From Nocardia sp. BMG111209 (GTDB lineage Bacteria; Actinomycetota; Actinomycetes; Mycobacteriales; Mycobacteriaceae): a stretch of 64,000 nucleotides of DNA. Location: contig NZ_KB907307.1 in the NCBI RefSeq assembly GCF_000381925.1, forward strand, positions 434,001-498,000, given 5' to 3'. Shown one piece after another: positions 40,939 to 48,215 of this stretch (within the stretch, counting starts at the first letter, position 1; each line of letters begins with the position of its first letter). The translations under genes and the position numbers were made by a program. The notes below the pieces were generated by a model. It made no database searches, was not told the DNA's origin, and was given only the letters and a program-made list of their open reading frames with translations.

Positions 40939-40954
40939 CTGGGCGAGTGCATAA
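40939..40954 (+). promoter_or_regulatory. Island element copy (CTGGGCGAGTGCATAA)
   Basis: Matches TTAGGCGACTGCATAA at 12 of 16 positions, including the GCATAA half. It lies 129 bases upstream of the ligase operon start on the other strand, near a minus-strand TGTTAGAC at 40969-40976. It may serve the ligase operon. Confidence 0.4.
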
Positions 40955-41175
40955 TTTCTGTGGCACAGGTCTAACATCCGGCATGTTCCAGGTCGAGGGT
41001 GCTGTCGATACATGGATGGCGATCGCCCAAATCTCTCGGATTGCGTGCTCGACATGGCTCGGGTCGGCGCTCGGGTCGTGCGACGGCCGGTACGGCTCCG
41101 GCCGGATCGGAACACGACAATATTATACGGTCGCATAATGGCATGTGCGGGAATCGAGGACCATTTACCCGGCTC

Positions 41176-41214
41176 TTGACAGTCTTTGAATCTCAGTGTT
41201 AGACACTTGCATAA
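41176..41214 (+). promoter_or_regulatory. Island promoter block, copy 2
   Basis: TTGACAGT at 41176-41183 and TGTTAGACACTTGCATAA at 41197-41214, same 13-base spacing as copies 1 and 3. Upstream of ALDH 2 with an approximately 210-base leader. Confidence 0.8.
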
Positions 41215-41424
41215 GACGATGGAGGTCGATGTCCGGCATCGGGTCGCGTGCTCCGGGCGAGCCGATCTCGGCCGGCCGCGGACCCCGCCGTGCGGTGCGT
41301 CGGTGGAAATATTAACGGCCGCAACCACATCGGCGACTCGATCGCCACACTCTCCCCGCGTCGCACGTGTCCGCGTGCACGCCTGCGCACGTTCCGTGCG
41401 TGCCACGACGAGGAAGGAATCCGG

Positions 41425-42879
41425 ATGACACTGCAATGGGTGCTGGACGAGATACGCAAGCGGCCCGGTACGGGCGAGGTCGTTCCGATCATCGATCCGG
41501 TGACCGAGGAACAGCTCACCGAATTCACCGACTGCGGGGCGGCGGCCGTCGACGAGGCGGTGGCGCGGGCGCGGGCCGCCTTCGATTCCGGGGTCTGGCG
41601 CGGTATGCCCGGCAGCGAGCGGGCCAGGATCATGTGGCGGGTCGCGGATCTCATCGAGCAGTACGCCGACGACCTCGCCGAGATCGACTCGCTCAACACC
41701 GGTATGCCGCTGGCGCAGGCACGGGCGATCATGCCCTCCTCCGCCGAACTGTTCCGCTACTACGCCGGTTGGTGCACGAAGGTCGACGGCGACGCGCACG
41801 ACGTGCAGATGACCGGCGGGATCTCCGGCGCGCACGCCGACCTGCACACCTACACCCTCAAGGAGCCGTATGGTGTTGTGGGACAGATCATTCCGTGGAA
41901 CGGACCGGTCTTCATCGCCTGGGGGAAGCTCGCGCCGGCCATGGCCGCCGGCTGCAGCAGCATCCTCAAACCCGCCGAGGAGACGCCGCTGTCGGCCCTG
42001 GTGCTGGAGAAGATCCTCGCCGAAGCGGGTGTCCCCGAAGGGGTCGTCACCGTCCTCACCGGCTACGGCCACACCGCCGGCGCCGCGCTCGCCGCGCACC
42101 CCGGCGTGGACAAGATCGCCTTCACCGGGTCGACCGAGGTCGGTAAGCAGATCGTGCACGCGGCCACCGGCAACCTCAAGAAGGTCCTGCTGGAACTCGG
42201 CGGTAAATCGCCGGTGCTGATCTACGACGACGCCGACCTGAAGACCGCGATCCCGATGGCGGCGATGGGCATCTTCGTGCACTCCGGCCAGGGCTGCATC
42301 TGCGGATCACGCATCTTCGTGCAGCGCGGTGTCTACGACCGGGTCGTCGAGGGGCTGACCAAGGTCGCCGACACCGTGAAACTCGGCGGGCCCAAGGAGG
42401 AGGGCGCCGCGATCGGGCCGCTGATCAGCCAGAAGCAGCTCACCCGCGTCATGGGTTTCATCGACGAGGGCAAGGAGGCCGGCGTCGAGGTGGTCACCGG
42501 CGGCCATCGGCTCGACCGGCGGGGTTACTTCGTGCACCCGACCGTCCTGACCAATGTCGATCGCGGTATGCGCCTGTACCAGCAGGAGATCTTCGGGCCG
42601 GTGGTGACGGTCCTGCCGTTCGATGACGACGACGAGGCCGTGACCATGGCCAACGACACGACCTACGGCCTCGCCGCCACCGTGTGGACGACGAATCTGG
42701 GCCGTGCGCATCGCCTCGCGAAGCGGCTGGAGTCGGGGACGGTCACGCTCAACTGCCAGTTGGTGTTCGATCACGCCGTACCCGTCGGCGGTTACAAGCA
42801 GTCCGGCTGGGGCTACGAGTACGGCCGCGCGGGCATCGAGACCTATCTGCAGACGAAGTCGGTCCTGACGCAGCTCTGA
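41425..42879 (+). CDS. Aldehyde dehydrogenase 2
   Basis: 484-residue aldehyde dehydrogenase of the betaine/phenylacetaldehyde-type subgroup. The cofactor loop is FTGSTEVGKQIV, the general base Glu in LLELGGKSPVLIYDDAD, and the nucleophile Cys in GQGCICGSR. The closing signature is PVGGYKQSGWGYEYG. AGGA precedes the ATG at 41425 by a few bases. It stands alone behind promoter copy 2 and is convergent with the TetR regulator, whose stop is only six bases beyond its own. Probably oxidises an aldehyde formed by the island's SDRs or by the decarboxylase at 48216. Confidence 0.92.
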   Translation: MTLQWVLDEIRKRPGTGEVVPIIDPVTEEQLTEFTDCGAAAVDEAVARARAAFDSGVWRGMPGSERARIMWRVADLIEQYADDLAEIDSLNTGMPLAQARAIMPSSAELFRYYAGWCTKVDGDAHDVQMTGGISGAHADLHTYTLKEPYGVVGQIIPWNGPVFIAWGKLAPAMAAGCSSILKPAEETPLSALVLEKILAEAGVPEGVVTVLTGYGHTAGAALAAHPGVDKIAFTGSTEVGKQIVHAATGNLKKVLLELGGKSPVLIYDDADLKTAIPMAAMGIFVHSGQGCICGSRIFVQRGVYDRVVEGLTKVADTVKLGGPKEEGAAIGPLISQKQLTRVMGFIDEGKEAGVEVVTGGHRLDRRGYFVHPTVLTNVDRGMRLYQQEIFGPVVTVLPFDDDDEAVTMANDTTYGLAATVWTTNLGRAHRLAKRLESGTVTLNCQLVFDHAVPVGGYKQSGWGYEYGRAGIETYLQTKSVLTQL

Positions 42880-42885
42880 CGAATC

Positions 42886-43512
42886 TCATTCGGCGGCAGG
42901 TCGTTCGGGGAGAGTGACGGTACGGCCCGGCGTTCCCTCGAACCGGCCGAGGAAGTCCTCGACGAATGCGAGGGCTTCCTTGTGGCCGAGCGTGACGCCC
43001 AGATCGGTCTCCATGATCAGCGAGCGCGCGGTGCTGGCGATCAGGAACGACACGAGCAGCGGCGGCACCGTCTCCAGGTCGACGCCGTGGCTGTGCAGGA
43101 TGAAGGTGAGCGCCGCGAGCTGACCCTCGCGGAACCGCTCCGCGTACGCGGCGATCTCGGCGCGGATCTCCTTGCGGTGGTTGGACAGTGCCATGAATTC
43201 CAGCAGCAGCGCGGTGCCGTGCGGATCCGAGGACAGCTCCCACAGGGTGCGCATCGGTGAGGGGGAGGTCAGCGCCTGCCGCTGGCGCGCGAAGTTGGCC
43301 TCCGCGCCGCGCCGGAACACGGCCAGGAACAGTTCGTCCATCGTGGGGAAGTAGTAGTGCACCAGCGCCGAATGGACGCCGGCCTTCGCGGCCACCCGCC
43401 GGGAGGTCGCGGCGGCGTAGCCCTCCTCCAGCATGATCTCGGCGGTCGCCGCGATGAGCTGGTCCCGGGTCTCGGTGTCGTCGACGCGGCGGCGCCGTCG
43501 GGGCGCGCTCAT
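42886..43512 (-). CDS. TetR-family transcriptional regulator
   Basis: 208-residue regulator with a TetR helix-turn-helix (IMLEEGYAAATSRRVAAKAG then VHSALVHYYFPTMDELFLAV) and an all-helical ligand domain with a hydrophobic pocket (LLLEFMALSNHRKEIRAEIA). ATG 43512 has GGGGG about nine bases upstream. Divergent from the SDR operon at 43781. Of the regulators in the window it is the only one inside the island, and it is flanked by copies 2 and 3 of the promoter block and an element in its own promoter. It is therefore the best candidate to bind the repeated element, perhaps with an acyl-CoA effector (inference). Confidence 0.9.
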   Translation of the reverse strand: MSAPRRRRRVDDTETRDQLIAATAEIMLEEGYAAATSRRVAAKAGVHSALVHYYFPTMDELFLAVFRRGAEANFARQRQALTSPSPMRTLWELSSDPHGTALLLEFMALSNHRKEIRAEIAAYAERFREGQLAALTFILHSHGVDLETVPPLLVSFLIASTARSLIMETDLGVTLGHKEALAFVEDFLGRFEGTPGRTVTLPERPAAE

Positions 43513-43595
43513 CGGCGGGCCCCCTGCCGGTGGGCATCCCCCTTCGGCCATCCGCCACGGTCTACCACGGTGTTGTTCATATGCTGAATCTATCA

Positions 43596-43611
43596 TTGGG
43601 CACTCGCCTAT
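43596..43611 (-). promoter_or_regulatory. Island element copy in the tetR promoter
   Basis: On the minus strand ATAGGCGAGTGCCCAA, 12 of 16 matches to TTAGGCGACTGCATAA. It lies 84 bases before the TetR start and would allow autoregulation. Flanked by two TGATAG repeats. Confidence 0.35.
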
Positions 43612-43659
43612 CACTCGGTAGCGGGTTCGTGGCCTGCCGGAGAGGCCGCACCGCGTACC

Positions 43660-43698
43660 TTGACAGTCCCGAATCCACGATGTTAGACACTTGCATAA
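43660..43698 (+). promoter_or_regulatory. Island promoter block, copy 3
   Basis: TTGACAGT at 43660-43667 and TGTTAGACACTTGCATAA at 43681-43698, followed by CA so that TGTTA/TAACA forms 5-bp inverted arms. Same spacing as copies 1 and 2. It drives the SDR-LLM-SDR-AhpD-dehydrogenase operon. Confidence 0.8.
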
Positions 43699-43780
43699 CA
43701 TATTCCGGGCAGCTCGGACGGATTCGGCGCCACCGGCGGACATCGGCGCGATGCCGAAGGAACGAAAGCGGTACTGCGAA

Positions 43781-44539
43781 ATGAGTGAATCGGAACCCGG
43801 CGGCCGCCTCGCCGGGAAGGTCGCGGTGATCACCGGAGCGGGCTCGGGCATCGGCCGGGCGAGTGCCCTGCTGTTCGCCCGGGAGGGGGCGAAGGTGGTG
43901 TGCGCGGATATCAGCGGCCGCGAGGAGAAGACCGCCGCCGAGATCGGCGCCGCGGCAATCGGTGTGCGGGTCGACGTGGCGAATTCGGTTGCCGTACAAG
44001 GCATGATCGCCGCCGCGGTCGACACGTTCGGACGGCTGGACATCCTCTTCAACAACGCCGGATTCAGTGGCGAACCGGCGCCGTTGGCCGAGATCGGCGA
44101 GGACGCCTTCGACGCGGTGGTGGCGGTGAACCTCAAAGGGGTGTTCCTCGGTATGAAGTATGCGATCCCGGCGATGCTGGCCGCCGGCGGCGGATCGGTG
44201 ATCAACAACGCGTCGGCGTCCGGGCTGGTCGGCTGGAAGAGCCTCGCGGTGTACTCGGCGTCCAAGGGTGGCGTTGTGCAGATGACCAAATCGGCCGCGC
44301 TCGACTATGCGAAGCAGGGCATCCGCGTCAACGCGATCTGCCCGGGGATGACCTGGACCGGCCTCGCCGGCGGTGCCGAGGACAGCGCGCCGCCCGCCGG
44401 CATGGTCCCGCCGCAACCGCTGAACCGCTGGGGAATGCCGAACGAATCAGCCACTGCCGCACTGTTTCTCGCCGGTGACGAGTCGTCGTTCATCACCGGT
44501 GCGGCGATCCCGGTGGACGGCGGCTACGTCGCCCGCTGA
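43781..44539 (+). CDS. Short-chain dehydrogenase (SDR), first gene of five-gene operon
   Basis: 252-residue classical SDR. The cofactor motif is ITGAGSGIGRASALLFA, Asp after strand 2 in CADISG indicates NAD(H), NNAG is in LFNNAGFSGE, and Ser and Tyr-Lys are in INNASASGLVG and VYSASKGG. Likely a hydroxysteroid/alicyclic-alcohol-type dehydrogenase. ATG 43781 begins the conserved fold; another ATG at 43751 is possible. Starts the operon behind promoter copy 3, with the LLM gene 29 bases downstream. Confidence 0.88.
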   Translation: MSESEPGGRLAGKVAVITGAGSGIGRASALLFAREGAKVVCADISGREEKTAAEIGAAAIGVRVDVANSVAVQGMIAAAVDTFGRLDILFNNAGFSGEPAPLAEIGEDAFDAVVAVNLKGVFLGMKYAIPAMLAAGGGSVINNASASGLVGWKSLAVYSASKGGVVQMTKSAALDYAKQGIRVNAICPGMTWTGLAGGAEDSAPPAGMVPPQPLNRWGMPNESATAALFLAGDESSFITGAAIPVDGGYVAR

Positions 44540-44568
44540 TCCGAGCCATCCGTGAAGAAGGTATCGAG

Positions 44569-45531
44569 ATGACACAACCGTTCCGCTTCGCCGTGCAGGC
44601 GACCCGCGCGGCCACGGCCGCCGAATGGCGGGCCACCGCCGGGAAGGTGGAGGAGCTCGGATATTCGACCCTGTTCCTCGCCGACCACTACCTCGGTAAG
44701 GGACAGGCGGCGAAGGAGGCCATGTGGCCGCCGCAGCACCTGGCGCCGATCGTGGCGATGTCCGTGGCCGCGGCGGTGACCAGCACCCTGCGCGTCGGCT
44801 GCCGGGTGTTCAATGTGGACTACCACGTACCCGGCGCGCTGGTGAAAGAGGCTGCGACACTGGACCTCCTGTCCGACGGCCGCCTGGAGTTCGGCATCGG
44901 GGGTGGATGGAGCGAACCGGAATACCGGGCCATGGGTATCCCGTTCGAACCCGGGCCGCGCCGGATCTCGAAACTGGAGGAGGTCGTCGCGCTGTTCAAG
45001 GCGCACAGCACCGGCCAACCCCTGGACCTGAAGGGCGATTTCGTCACCGCCCGCGACTACGCGGGGCTGCCGCTGCCGGTGCAGCAACCGCATCCGCCGA
45101 TCCTGATCGGCGGCAGCCGCAAACGGGTGCTGTCGCTGGCCGGCCGGGAGGCGGATATCGCCTCGATCAACAATGTGCCGTTCGAGCCCGTCGACGCCGC
45201 GGGCCGGACCCCGCAGCAGGAGGCGGTCCGGCGGCTCGGGTTCATCCGCGACGGCGCCGGAGATCGCTTCGGCGACTTGGAGATCGAGAGCTCACCGTTC
45301 TTCACCGCGATCACCGGCGACCCGGCGACGACCCTGGCCGGGATCGCGACGATGCTGCGTGTGCCCGCCGAGGGGCTCGGCGATCATCCGAATGTCCTGG
45401 TGGGCACCGTCGACGAGGTCGCCGACCGGCTGCGGGAGCGCCGGGAAACCTTCGGCGCCAACTACATCACCGTGCAGCAGAGCGAGATCGACGCCTTCGC
45501 CCCGGTCGTCGCCCGCCTGGCCGGACAGTAA
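44569..45531 (+). CDS. LLM-class F420-dependent oxidoreductase
   Basis: 320-residue TIM-barrel oxidoreductase of the luciferase-like family, closest in style to actinobacterial TIGR03621 proteins that use coenzyme F420. Landmarks are VEELGYSTLFLADHYLGKGQ at the start, GRLEFGIGGGWSEPEY in the middle and HPPILIGGSRKRVLSLAGRE for cofactor binding. It may reduce or dehydrogenate the pathway substrate. A flavin monooxygenase role (Baeyer-Villiger-like) cannot be excluded. It is tightly placed between two SDR genes (spacing 29 and 13 bases). Confidence 0.85.
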   Translation: MTQPFRFAVQATRAATAAEWRATAGKVEELGYSTLFLADHYLGKGQAAKEAMWPPQHLAPIVAMSVAAAVTSTLRVGCRVFNVDYHVPGALVKEAATLDLLSDGRLEFGIGGGWSEPEYRAMGIPFEPGPRRISKLEEVVALFKAHSTGQPLDLKGDFVTARDYAGLPLPVQQPHPPILIGGSRKRVLSLAGREADIASINNVPFEPVDAAGRTPQQEAVRRLGFIRDGAGDRFGDLEIESSPFFTAITGDPATTLAGIATMLRVPAEGLGDHPNVLVGTVDEVADRLRERRETFGANYITVQQSEIDAFAPVVARLAGQ

Positions 45532-45544
45532 CAAAGGACAACGT

Positions 45545-46294
45545 ATGGGACGCACAGCAATTGTCACCGGCGCCGGTTCCGGTATCGGGCGGGGGATCGC
45601 GCACCGCCTCGCCGCCGACGGTTTCACGGTCGCCATCGTGGAACTGAATCCGGTTGCCGCCGAACAGGTTGCCGAGGAAATCCGCGCGAAAGGCTACGCG
45701 GCGACCGCGGTCGGCGGGATCGACGTCTCCGACCGGGCCCAGGTGAACGCCGCGGTGCAGCGGGTCCGGGAGGAATGCGGGCCGATTCTGGTGCTGGTCA
45801 ACAACGCCGGCATCGCCACGTTCAAGAAGTTCCTGAACATCACCGACGACCTGTGGGACCGGATGCTCGCGGTGAATCTGTCGGGGCCGTACTACTGCTG
45901 TCAGGCCGTGGTGCCCGATATGGCCGAGGCGGGTTGGGGGCGGATCGTGAACATCTCGTCGTCCAGTTGGCAGTCCGGGCAGCAGTTCCAGACCCACTAC
46001 GTCGCCTCGAAGGCCGGTCTCGTCGGCTTCACGAAGGCGCTGGCACTCGAGTTGGGCCCGGCCGGGATCACCGTGAACACGCTGCCGCCGGGATTCGTGG
46101 ACACACCCAACATGCGTGACGCCGCCGACCGCGGACTGTTCGGTGGCACGGTCGAGGAGCATGCCGCGCGTACTCCGGTGCGGCGGCCCGGCCGCCCGGA
46201 AGACCTCGCCGCGGCCTGCTCGTTCCTGGTGTCCGACGAGGCGAGCTACATCACCGGCCAGGTCCTCGGCGTCAACGGCGGACGGAACACCTGA
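45545..46294 (+). CDS. Short-chain dehydrogenase (SDR), third gene of operon
   Basis: 249-residue classical SDR. The cofactor motif is VTGAGSGIGRGIAHRLA, NNAG is in VLVNNAGIATF, the Ser is in NISSSSWQSG and Tyr-Lys in THYVASKAG. Glu after strand 2 (IVELNP) suggests NAD(H). AAGGA lies six bases before the ATG. Its stop overlaps the ATG of the AhpD-like gene by one base, so the two are coupled. Confidence 0.9.
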   Translation: MGRTAIVTGAGSGIGRGIAHRLAADGFTVAIVELNPVAAEQVAEEIRAKGYAATAVGGIDVSDRAQVNAAVQRVREECGPILVLVNNAGIATFKKFLNITDDLWDRMLAVNLSGPYYCCQAVVPDMAEAGWGRIVNISSSSWQSGQQFQTHYVASKAGLVGFTKALALELGPAGITVNTLPPGFVDTPNMRDAADRGLFGGTVEEHAARTPVRRPGRPEDLAAACSFLVSDEASYITGQVLGVNGGRNT

Positions 46295-46878
46295 TGCGAA
46301 ACACTTCCGGCCCAGGCGATTTCGCGGCCCGGCCCCGGTGGCGGCTGACACCGCTGCCCGCCGCGCAGTGGACCGACCGCACCCGCGAGGCGCTGCGCGC
46401 GCTGATCCCACGCCACCGCCGCACCCCGGAGGGCTCCGGCACCGCGATGTCGACGCTGGTCCGCCACCCGGATCTCACCGAGGCATACCTCGGTTTCGGT
46501 GTGTACCTGATGTTCCGGTCCACGCTGCCGGACCGGATCCGGGAACTGGTGGTGCTGCGGGTGGCCCACCGCAACGCCTGCGCCTACCACTGGACCCATC
46601 ACCTACCCCAGGCCGCGGCGGCGGGCATCTCCGACGCAGAGGTCGCCGGAATAACGGCCGGCACCCTGGCCGACCCCTTCGATCAGCTACTGCTCGACGC
46701 GGTCGACGAACTCGAAGAGAACTCCTGCCTCTCGGATCGAACCTGGACCGCATTACAGCAGCGGCTCGACGAACAGCAGGTGATGGATCTGGTGTTCACC
46801 GTCGGCGGATACGTCCTGGCAGCCATGGCCTACAACACCTTCGGCGTCGTCCCGGAGAACGAGTCCACCGCCCGATGA
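46294..46878 (+). CDS. Carboxymuconolactone decarboxylase / AhpD-like protein
   Basis: 194-residue all-helical CMD/AhpD-fold protein. The family's core helix is visible as RIRELVVLRVAHRNACAYHW followed by THHL. The usual CxxC pair is C-A-Y-H here, so it has one cysteine and a histidine and cannot form the AhpD disulphide. Members with this motif are of unclear function in catabolic operons, possibly decarboxylases or peroxide scavengers. The ATG overlaps the SDR stop (TGATG). Fourth gene of the operon. Confidence 0.82.
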   Translation: MRNTSGPGDFAARPRWRLTPLPAAQWTDRTREALRALIPRHRRTPEGSGTAMSTLVRHPDLTEAYLGFGVYLMFRSTLPDRIRELVVLRVAHRNACAYHWTHHLPQAAAAGISDAEVAGITAGTLADPFDQLLLDAVDELEENSCLSDRTWTALQQRLDEQQVMDLVFTVGGYVLAAMAYNTFGVVPENESTAR

Positions 46879-46908
46879 TCACCTCGTGGTGACCGAAGAG
46901 GAGTTCCG

Positions 46909-48081
46909 ATGCAGCTGACATTCGACGCGGAAGTCGAGGAATTCCGGGCCGAATTCGCCGCATTCCTGGACGAATACGCCCCCGCCGCAACCGAAACGCG
47001 GGAACGGTCCCGATCCAGCTCCCACGTGCCCGACTGGGCCCGCCACTGGCAGCGGCGGCAATTCGACCACGGCTGGCTGGTACCCGGCAACCCGCACGGC
47101 TTCGGCGGCCGGAACGCGACGGTGCTGCAACAGTACGTCCACCGCGAGGAACTGGCCCGCCGCCGAATCATCCAGAGCTACAACGAACAAGGCATCGGAA
47201 TCATCGCGGCATCCCTGCTGACGTTCGGCACCGAGGAACAGAAACAACGCTGGGCCGTGCCGATCCTGCGCGCGGACCGCACCGCCTCCCTGGGAATGAG
47301 CGAGCCCGAGGCCGGCTCGGATCTGGCATCGCTGCGCACCCGCGCGGTCCGCGACGGAGACGAGTACGTGGTGACCGGCCAGAAGATCTGGACCTCCGGC
47401 GCTCACGACGCCGACGTACTGCTCACCTTCGTCCGCACCGACCCCGACGCACCGAAACACCGGGGCATCAGCGTGCTCCTGATCCCCACCGACACCCCCG
47501 GAATCACCCGCCGCCCCTTCGCTTCTCTCTGCGCGATCGACGAATTCGATTTCAACGCAGTGTTTTTCGACAACGTCCGGGTCCCCGCGGCGAACCTGAT
47601 CGGCGCGGAGAACGACGGCTGGCGCGTCGCGAACGGCTCCCTCGGCCACGAACGCACCATGCTGTGGATGACCTACGCCGACCAGATGCAGCAACTGGTG
47701 GAGGAATTCACCCCGACCACCCGTTCGGAACAGGACGGGTTCGCAACCCTGGCCATGGACCTGCAAGCGCTCCGGCTCCTGGGTTCCCGGACCCTGGCCG
47801 CCGCCGCGCGCGGCAAGGAGGACGCGGCGAGCATGTCGATCCTCAAACTGCTGGGCTCCGAGGGAATGCAGCGAGCATCCGAACACGCCCTCACGGCCCG
47901 GGAAACAGACGGCCTGCTCAGCGGATTCACCGGCCCGCTGAGCCCCCTGAACAAGGACGATTTCATCGACAGCTGGTTCAACCGCTACGCCCGTACATTC
48001 GCCGGCACCATCGCCGGCGGCACCTCCGAAATCCAGCGCGACATCATCGCCCACCGCATCCTCGGCCTACCCCGCCGGTGA
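46909..48081 (+). CDS. Acyl-CoA dehydrogenase
   Basis: 390-residue FAD-dependent FadE-type dehydrogenase, full length. Motifs are LGMSEPEAGSDLASLRTRAV, DEYVVTGQKIWTSGAHDAD and, at the end, TIAGGTSEIQRDIIAHRILG. AGGAG lies five bases before the ATG. Last gene of the operon behind promoter copy 3, followed by a hairpin. Unlike the pair at 27-29 kb it should be a self-sufficient homo-oligomer. Confidence 0.9.
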   Translation: MQLTFDAEVEEFRAEFAAFLDEYAPAATETRERSRSSSHVPDWARHWQRRQFDHGWLVPGNPHGFGGRNATVLQQYVHREELARRRIIQSYNEQGIGIIAASLLTFGTEEQKQRWAVPILRADRTASLGMSEPEAGSDLASLRTRAVRDGDEYVVTGQKIWTSGAHDADVLLTFVRTDPDAPKHRGISVLLIPTDTPGITRRPFASLCAIDEFDFNAVFFDNVRVPAANLIGAENDGWRVANGSLGHERTMLWMTYADQMQQLVEEFTPTTRSEQDGFATLAMDLQALRLLGSRTLAAAARGKEDAASMSILKLLGSEGMQRASEHALTARETDGLLSGFTGPLSPLNKDDFIDSWFNRYARTFAGTIAGGTSEIQRDIIAHRILGLPRR

Positions 48082-48136
48082 CAACCGAATCACACCGTGC
48101 GCGAGGGGAATTCCCGGTGGCAATTTACCGTGGGGC

Positions 48137-48157
48137 GACCGGACTCACCGTCCGGTC
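48137..48157. terminator. Bidirectional hairpin between convergent genes
   Basis: GACCGGAC-TCACC-GTCCGGTC, perfect 8-bp arms, 56 bases after the dehydrogenase stop and 59 bases from the decarboxylase stop on the other strand. Suited to end both transcripts. Confidence 0.6.
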
Positions 48158-48215
48158 TGAGAGCGTCGAACTCCTCGACGGCATCCACTCGGGTTCGGTC
48201 CTCGGGTCGGGGATT

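Larger units (their letters stand above)
40811..41424. other. Divergent regulatory region (614 bases)
   Basis: No credible gene. It separates the minus-strand ligase operon from plus-strand ALDH 2 and is rich in regulatory sequence: an island element at 40939-40954, a partial minus-strand copy (TGTTAGAC, complement of 40969-40976), an AT-rich dyad TTATACGGTCGCATAA at 41123-41138, and promoter copy 2 at 41176-41214. The last 200 bases before ALDH 2 form an unusually long leader in which I see no stable structure. Confidence 0.6.

Noticed and set aside
41186..41428. 80-codon plus-strand frame in the 614-base regulatory gap
   Set aside because: No ribosome site and unnatural composition; it spans part of the promoter block and overlaps the ALDH 2 start.
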